Origin: CAIKZZ01 sp036742455
GTDB taxonomy: Bacteria > Pseudomonadota > Gammaproteobacteria > Steroidobacterales > Steroidobacteraceae
Length of the DNA stretch: 64,000 nt
NCBI GenBank assembly: GCA_036742455.1
Contig: DAINQU010000004.1
Span: 62,001-126,000, forward strand
Direction of reading: 5' to 3'
Notes under the pieces: model-generated
What the model was told of the DNA's origin: nothing
Seen by the model: only the letters and a program-made list of their open reading frames with translations
Databases searched by the model: none
Program-made: the position numbers and the translations under genes
Part shown: piece by piece, positions 59,236-64,000 of the stretch
Position numbering within the stretch: the stretch's first letter is position 1
Layout of the letters: every line of letters begins with the position of its first letter

Positions 59236-62100
59236 TCAGAACCGATAGCGAGCCGACAACTCAAAGAACCGGCCGACCGCGCCCGCCTGATCGAGGGACG
59301 GGTTGTAGTTCTGGCCACCGTACGTCACGTTGTTCAGTGGCGCCAATCGATTGGTGACATTAGCAATCGTACCGGTCAGATCCAAATGCTCGTTGACCGA
59401 GTACTGCGCGTACGCCTCGAGGTACCCAAAACCCGCCACATAGCAGTGCGGATTGGATTCCGACAACTGCAGGCAGGACGTGCTGCCCGTGGACTCATCG
59501 ATCGCTTTCATCGCACTGTGGTAATAGAACGTTCCACCGATAGCGAGCGGTCCGCGCGACCATTCGGCATTCCACGAACCCTTCAGTGCGGGTGTCCCGA
59601 CCGATCCGCTCAGGCTGGTCGGGCCCACGGTTCCCACGTAGTGGTAGGTTGTGTCCCCGAAGGTCTGCTGCTGCTGCGCGAGGTGCGTACCCTCAAGGCG
59701 CGTCGTGACGGTGCCCAGCTCCCCGAGATTCGTCGTGGTCTTCAATTCAAAATCAATGCCGGACACGAGCGAGTACGAGGCATTCACGTACGGTGTGACG
59801 TACATGAGAATCGGACCGTAAGCCTCTCCCGGAGACGGCGTCGCACGGATCGCGTTACCGGTACCCGGCGTCGGGTCATAGGGCGCTGGCGCGATTTCGC
59901 CGTCGCGACGAATATTGAAGTAATCGACCGTGATGGACACGTGTCGCATCGGCTCCATGATGAAGCCGAAAGTGAAGCTGCGTGATTTCTCCGGTTGGAG
60001 GTTCTTGTTCGCTCCGGTGATCAGCGCGACGGACGAACCCGGCAACCCACAGTCCAAAATAGAGCCCTGCGGCGGATTGGGGCAGCGATACGGATCCTGC
60101 GGCGCCGGCGCGACGCTCGTGGCCGTTCCCGCATCGCCGTTTTCCGCAATACCGGGCGCACGGAAGCCCCGCGCGAAGGTACCGCGGAAGGCAAACTGCG
60201 GCAGGGCTTTCCACTTGAAGCCCACCTTCGGCGTGAATGCCGCGCCCCAGCCGTTGTATTGGTCAATGCGCGCCGCGCTATCGATCTCCAATGTATGGGT
60301 CAGCGGCGCCGAAAGTTCCGCGAAAATCGCGCCCACCGACTGTGTCCCATGGGCGTAGAAGCTACCGTCCATGATGATGTCGCCCTGTGGCGCATACGGC
60401 TCGCCAGGGTTGTCGAGCCGCCAGGTGCGCAGATCCACGCCGGTCGCCAAAGCCAGCTCGCCGCCAGGCAGTTGTGCCAGCGTACGGGAACCAGTCACCG
60501 ACACGTAGCCGAGCTCGGATACCGCCGTGTCTTCCGTCACCGGCGCGATCTGCGCGTACAACGAGGGTGAGTTCAAACTTTCATTCTGGCCGACACGGAA
60601 GGTGCCATTGGCAAGTGCGGCCGCGAGCAGACTCGCGCGAACATAGCCTTCATAGCGAATGTTGGTCGCGATGTGCGAGTAGCCGACCGAGCCGGTCACT
60701 TGCCAGCCGCCGACCTCTCCCGTCAGATCGTCCGCGAACCGGACGGACTTCGTGTTGTACAACGCATGCATCGGCGGAACGCCCGACAGTGCGCCGTAGA
60801 ACAATGCGGATTGCCCAACGTACTGGCTGAAGTCGTACCCCTGCGCCGTATAAAACGCCTGAGCGGCGGAAAAATATGGGCTGGCTGGGTTGAACGGATT
60901 GTCGGGATGGTTCGCGGGCAACAGGATGTTGGTGGAACTCGGATCGAACTGGTTGATGCTCGCGCCTTTTGATCCACCCCATGCGAACGGCACCAGCGTC
61001 ACCGGCGCGTTGTACAAGTTCGACTGGCGATACTGTTCGCTATTGGAGAGGAAATAGGAGAGCGCTGCGTTGTTGGTCCAACCCTCTCCAATGCGCTGGG
61101 ACCAATGTGCGGTGAGGTTGAGCCCCTCCGACATCGGCTGAATTTTCTTGTACTTATTCGTGTCCCATGCACAGCCTTCGTTGGGCAACACATTTTGTGC
61201 GGAACATCCGGGTAGTAAGTAGAACGGGACCGAATTCGGGTCCGCATTTTGCGGCAAGACTTGACCGGGGATGGTGTACGCGGAATTGCCGTACGGCAGG
61301 GATCCGGGCACACCACCCCGCAGATCCGGCCCACCGTAGGAGGTCAAATCGAGTTGGTTCAGGTATGAGCCTCGATTTTCCTGCGAGATGGACGACTGAT
61401 GGCGGTACTCCATGTTGAGGTAGACGTTGTGTCCATCCTTGCCGAGGTCACCGCTACCCCACAGTGCGGATAGCCGTTGCGTGATGCCATCCCCCTTGTA
61501 GGAAGCGCCGACCGTGCCATCAACCTCCATGCCCACGAACTGCTTTTTGAGAATTACGTTCACCACACCGGCGATGGCATCGGACCCGTAGAGGGCCGAC
61601 GCGCCATCCTTCAGCACCTCGACACGCTCCACGATGCCCATCGGGAGTGAGGAGATATCGACGAAGGAACGCTGCCCATCGTCCGCCAGCGGATACGGCG
61701 CCATGCGGTGCCCGTCAACGAGCACTAAGGTGGCGTCGACAGAGAGTCCGCGCAGAGAAACGCCGCTGGCGCCACCGGCCATCGCGCCGCTGAATGCCTG
61801 AGAGAGCGAACCGCCGTTATCGGCCGCCGAGGTCCGAATCACGTCGGAGATAGACGTGAGACCGCTCTTGCGGATTTCTTCTTCGCTGATCACGCTGACC
61901 GGCGAGGGCGTTTCGGCATCGGTGCGGTGGATGTACGAGCCGGTCACCACAATGGTCGCCATTGCGCTATCGCTATCGGTCGACTTATTGGGTCCGGTTG
62001 TTTCGGCGTAGGCCGAGCCGATCAGTGCTCCGGTCAGTGCTCCGGTCAGTGCAGCGGTCAGAACGCTGCGTACAGCAACTTTGACGATCGTCCCGGTCAT
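59236..62100 (-). CDS. TonB-dependent receptor
   Basis: The 954-residue protein has a signal peptide (1-32), a TonB box-like stretch (ATIVVTGSYIH near 49-59), a plug (SPVSVISEEEIRKSG, then DGASALYGSDAIAGVVNVILKK) and a long 22-strand barrel that ends in the C-terminal YRF. It takes up a large substrate across the outer membrane using TonB energy. The ligand is unknown; the next genes make a peptide or peptide-linked compound likely. It probably begins the six-gene transcript (104-base gap upstream). Its signal-peptide coding region holds a 12-bp tandem repeat. Confidence 0.93.
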   Translation of the reverse strand: MTGTIVKVAVRSVLTAALTGALTGALIGSAYAETTGPNKSTDSDSAMATIVVTGSYIHRTDAETPSPVSVISEEEIRKSGLTSISDVIRTSAADNGGSLSQAFSGAMAGGASGVSLRGLSVDATLVLVDGHRMAPYPLADDGQRSFVDISSLPMGIVERVEVLKDGASALYGSDAIAGVVNVILKKQFVGMEVDGTVGASYKGDGITQRLSALWGSGDLGKDGHNVYLNMEYRHQSSISQENRGSYLNQLDLTSYGGPDLRGGVPGSLPYGNSAYTIPGQVLPQNADPNSVPFYLLPGCSAQNVLPNEGCAWDTNKYKKIQPMSEGLNLTAHWSQRIGEGWTNNAALSYFLSNSEQYRQSNLYNAPVTLVPFAWGGSKGASINQFDPSSTNILLPANHPDNPFNPASPYFSAAQAFYTAQGYDFSQYVGQSALFYGALSGVPPMHALYNTKSVRFADDLTGEVGGWQVTGSVGYSHIATNIRYEGYVRASLLAAALANGTFRVGQNESLNSPSLYAQIAPVTEDTAVSELGYVSVTGSRTLAQLPGGELALATGVDLRTWRLDNPGEPYAPQGDIIMDGSFYAHGTQSVGAIFAELSAPLTHTLEIDSAARIDQYNGWGAAFTPKVGFKWKALPQFAFRGTFARGFRAPGIAENGDAGTATSVAPAPQDPYRCPNPPQGSILDCGLPGSSVALITGANKNLQPEKSRSFTFGFIMEPMRHVSITVDYFNIRRDGEIAPAPYDPTPGTGNAIRATPSPGEAYGPILMYVTPYVNASYSLVSGIDFELKTTTNLGELGTVTTRLEGTHLAQQQQTFGDTTYHYVGTVGPTSLSGSVGTPALKGSWNAEWSRGPLAIGGTFYYHSAMKAIDESTGSTSCLQLSESNPHCYVAGFGYLEAYAQYSVNEHLDLTGTIANVTNRLAPLNNVTYGGQNYNPSLDQAGAVGRFFELSARYRF
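62022..62057 (-). repeat. 12-bp tandem repeat in the receptor signal peptide
   Basis: Three consecutive 12-base units (TCAGTGCTCCGG, TCAGTGCTCCGG, TCAGTGCAGCGG) encode the hydrophobic-core repeats TGAL-TGAL of the receptor's signal peptide. The unit keeps the frame. Confidence 0.85.
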
Positions 62101-62204
62101 GCGGAATCCCCTGTTTTAATGAAAGCCGGATCCCCACGACCGGCTCAATGGCGTGCAATGAGACTAGTAGGTCTGAAAATTCATTGCAATGACTTCAGAA
62201 TTTG

Positions 62205-63548
62205 TCAGTACTCTCTATACAGATCAATCAGTTGCGGGCCTGAGGGTGCGCAGCGAATGGTCATCCAATCATCCATTTGATCCGCCTCGACCCGGTACAC
62301 CCAGGTCGACGCATCGGTTCTAGGCACCCGCTCGGCCGCGACGACACGACGTAGCGCACCGACCGATTGGAGCTCCCGCGCGAGCGACGATTGGCCGTCA
62401 CGCTGCTGCCGCAGCCAACGGCTGATCGTGGCTTCGCACCCCGATGTGTACCCGTGCGTGCGATACGGCCGAGCGCGCGCGTCAAACTCACCGGCGATGT
62501 CATGAGCCAGTCGCTGCGCGCGCCAATCCGCAACGTTACCGAGCACCACGACCATGAGTCCCAGACTGGGATAACGGGCCATCGCGCCGTGGAATCCTTG
62601 CCAACTGCCGTCGTACTCCATGACGTCGACATCGCGCAGCCGATTGCGCTCCCAGCCTTCCCCGTAGTGGTACAGCGGCCTATGACCATCACGCAGCGGC
62701 ACGACCTGCCACATCCGCCGCAGGGTGGTTTTGGGTAGCACGGCGCCCGACTCCAATGCCGCCTCCCAGCGTGCGAGATCCTCAACGGTCGACCACAGGC
62801 TCCCGTCGGCCGTGCGATTCAACGAGACCGACACCGGCGCCTGAACCTGCAACTCGGCACCACGTCGCTCATACCCTTGGGCGAGCCGAAGAGGCGGATG
62901 CCGGTCATCGATAATTCGGGTATCAGACATCCCAAGTGGACCAAAGACTCGCTCCGCCAGGAAGTCCCCGTAAAAGCCATGAAGCACACGATCCAGAACG
63001 AACCCTAATAACACGTAGCCGGTATCGCTGTAGGCACTGGAGGTCCCAGGCTCGAAGTCCAAAGGCACTGAGGTGGCCAACGCGGTGTACTCCTCCGCGG
63101 TGTAGTCACGCTGGAGATCCAGCAACGCACGTTCCGGCGGAGCGATCTGCGGGATCCCGGATTGATGGACCATTGTTCGCCGCAGGGTTGCGCCGGCCCA
63201 CGCCTCGGGCAACCCCGGCAGGAACGCCGACAACGGCGCGTCTAAATCAAGCCGTTGGTCGGCCGCCAACAGTTCAACCGCCGTGGCGGTAAATTGTTTA
63301 CCCAACGAACCGATTTCGTAGACCGTCTGTGCCGTGGCGGGTACGCGTGTTGCGGTGTTCGCATAACCAAAACCGTCTGCCCAGATTACTCGTCCATGAC
63401 GCACGACCGCCACGGACAGTCCGGGGGGACCGGCGTCGACCATTGCCCGATCAACCGCACGCCGCGCGCCGCGCTGCCCCGCGTCAACGACAGTCGCCCC
63501 GCTGATGAGCGGCATCGCCGTGAGCAGCAAGGCCACCCATACCCGCAC
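62205..63548 (-). CDS. Beta-lactamase-fold serine hydrolase, exported
   Basis: The 447-residue protein has a signal peptide (1-18) and the class C/penicillin-binding fold: nucleophile S81 and K84 (SLGK), a YSD variant of the YxN motif at 173-175, and a C-terminal HxG-like GFHGAMARY. Such proteins act as D-aminopeptidases, esterases or carboxypeptidases. A C-terminal extra domain follows (from about 350). The start is GTG 63548, just after the stop of another serine hydrolase gene. The receptor gene lies 104 bases downstream on the same strand. Confidence 0.88.
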   Translation of the reverse strand: MRVWVALLLTAMPLISGATVVDAGQRGARRAVDRAMVDAGPPGLSVAVVRHGRVIWADGFGYANTATRVPATAQTVYEIGSLGKQFTATAVELLAADQRLDLDAPLSAFLPGLPEAWAGATLRRTMVHQSGIPQIAPPERALLDLQRDYTAEEYTALATSVPLDFEPGTSSAYSDTGYVLLGFVLDRVLHGFYGDFLAERVFGPLGMSDTRIIDDRHPPLRLAQGYERRGAELQVQAPVSVSLNRTADGSLWSTVEDLARWEAALESGAVLPKTTLRRMWQVVPLRDGHRPLYHYGEGWERNRLRDVDVMEYDGSWQGFHGAMARYPSLGLMVVVLGNVADWRAQRLAHDIAGEFDARARPYRTHGYTSGCEATISRWLRQQRDGQSSLARELQSVGALRRVVAAERVPRTDASTWVYRVEADQMDDWMTIRCAPSGPQLIDLYREY

Positions 63549-63549
63549 G

Positions 63550-64000
63550 TCAATGGACCGGAGGCGTCAGTGTTCCGGCCAACTGACGGACGGCGTGCAT
63601 AAAAGCCGGCGAGCGGACGAGTTTAAGCGGGTAAAACGCGTCATCGCCGGCATGCATCATCCCGACGTTCGTCGCGAGGGCAATTACGATGTCTTCACCT
63701 TCGATCCAGCCCATGACGGCGCCAAAGCCCAACACACCGCCGTCATAGCCATCGAGCCAACCACCGGCAACCTGCTCTCGAAAAATACCTGCACCGGCCT
63801 GCTCGTCCGCTTCATCCGTCGGACGAAAATGCGTCATCCGCGCCAATGCTTGCCGTGACACCACACGCCCGTCCCGGAGCGCCAACGTAAAGGCCGCCAA
63901 GTCGCGCGGTGTGGCGAGAAGCCCGCCTGCCGTCCATTCGGTCGACAAATTGGACCGACTCACATCCAACAAGCCACCGCCGACCTCGCGAAACGTGGGG
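63550..64000 (-). CDS. Beta-lactamase-fold serine hydrolase (5' end outside window)
   Basis: The minus-strand frame from 64000 to the stop at 63550 has no break and reads into the end of the window. It shows the C-terminal half of the fold: GGGLLDVSRSNLSTEWTAGG, LLATPRDLAAFTLALRDG, a WLDGYDGGVLGFG segment in the place of the family HxG region, and IVIALATNVGMM. The SxxK and YxN motifs would be outside the window. It is the upstream neighbour of the serine hydrolase at 62205 with a one-base gap, so two paralogous exported hydrolases stand in series. Confidence 0.82.
   Translation of the reverse strand, partial: PTFREVGGGLLDVSRSNLSTEWTAGGLLATPRDLAAFTLALRDGRVVSRQALARMTHFRPTDEADEQAGAGIFREQVAGGWLDGYDGGVLGFGAVMGWIEGEDIVIALATNVGMMHAGDDAFYPLKLVRSPAFMHAVRQLAGTLTPPVH

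Noticed and set aside
62201..62208. TTTGTCAG, a half-site like the shared operator, upstream of the TonB receptor
   Set aside because: There is no matching GACAA half at the correct spacing, and it lies at the 3' end of the serine hydrolase gene.
1..64000. CRISPR arrays, phage or transposon genes, rRNA and tRNA genes
   Set aside because: I looked for regular repeats, integrase/transposase-like frames and RNA gene signatures on both strands and saw none that could be supported.

Overview
The window is a dense, GC-rich (about 60% by eye) bacterial chromosome segment with no rRNA, tRNA, CRISPR array, transposase or phage gene. The gene families (slyX, yheU, ybiT, qmcA/nfeD, AhpC/AhpF, a MarR-EmrAB-type efflux operon, TonB-dependent receptor, a possible Tus relative) point to a Gammaproteobacterium, perhaps from the Nevskiales/Steroidobacterales/Xanthomonadales side. 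That placement is inference. No gap between genes exceeds 300 bases.

Layout. 1-5.5 kb: a dimethylglycine/sarcosine dehydrogenase-like gene running off the left edge, an MFS transporter and malate synthase (aceB), with a divergent LysR gene. 5.5-12.2 kb: acuI with a FAD oxidoreductase and an enolase-superfamily dehydratase, divergent from an FCD-type GntR regulator, an SDR and a secreted carboxylesterase. 12.2-20 kb: a PilZ protein, an S9 peptidase and a MarR-controlled tripartite efflux operon. 19.5-24.3 kb: a TlpA-like protein, a Spy-like protein, a DUF2844/DUF3443 pair and proline iminopeptidase. 24.4-26.4 kb: a dgcN-dgcA pair for D-glutamate catabolism. 26.4-31 kb: a DODA-type dioxygenase, a ferredoxin-like protein, YheU, an iron alcohol dehydrogenase, a second TlpA-like protein and an alpha/beta hydrolase. 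31-35.3 kb: metY, dmdC and dmdA. 35.4-48.3 kb: an orphan modA, ybiT, qmcA-nfeD, an M24 protein, a quinohemoprotein dehydrogenase cluster, and ahpF/ahpC with an OxyR-like box. 48.3-52.5 kb: a Tus-like protein, a periplasmic amidohydrolase with an S51 peptidase, and a UTRA-type GntR. 52.5-64 kb: a six-gene operon (TonB receptor, M61 peptidase, HAD phosphatase, APC permease, class III aminotransferase, FGGY kinase) beside two beta-lactamase-fold serine hydrolases.

The strongest new signal is an identical 11-bp near-palindrome, TTGTCTGACAA, in three promoter regions up to 26 kb apart: between acuI and the FCD GntR gene, between metY and dmdC, and directly upstream of dmdA. It matches the FCD-GntR half-site pattern (TNGTNNNACNA). 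It therefore predicts one regulon joining DMSP-type demethylation (DmdA), methylmercaptopropionyl-CoA oxidation (DmdC), acryloyl-CoA reduction (AcuI) and methanethiol or sulfide capture (MetY), together with several enzymes not normally placed in that pathway.

The second novel candidate is the six-gene receptor-to-kinase operon at 52.5-62.1 kb, which looks like a complete uptake and catabolic route for an unidentified amino compound or peptide conjugate.
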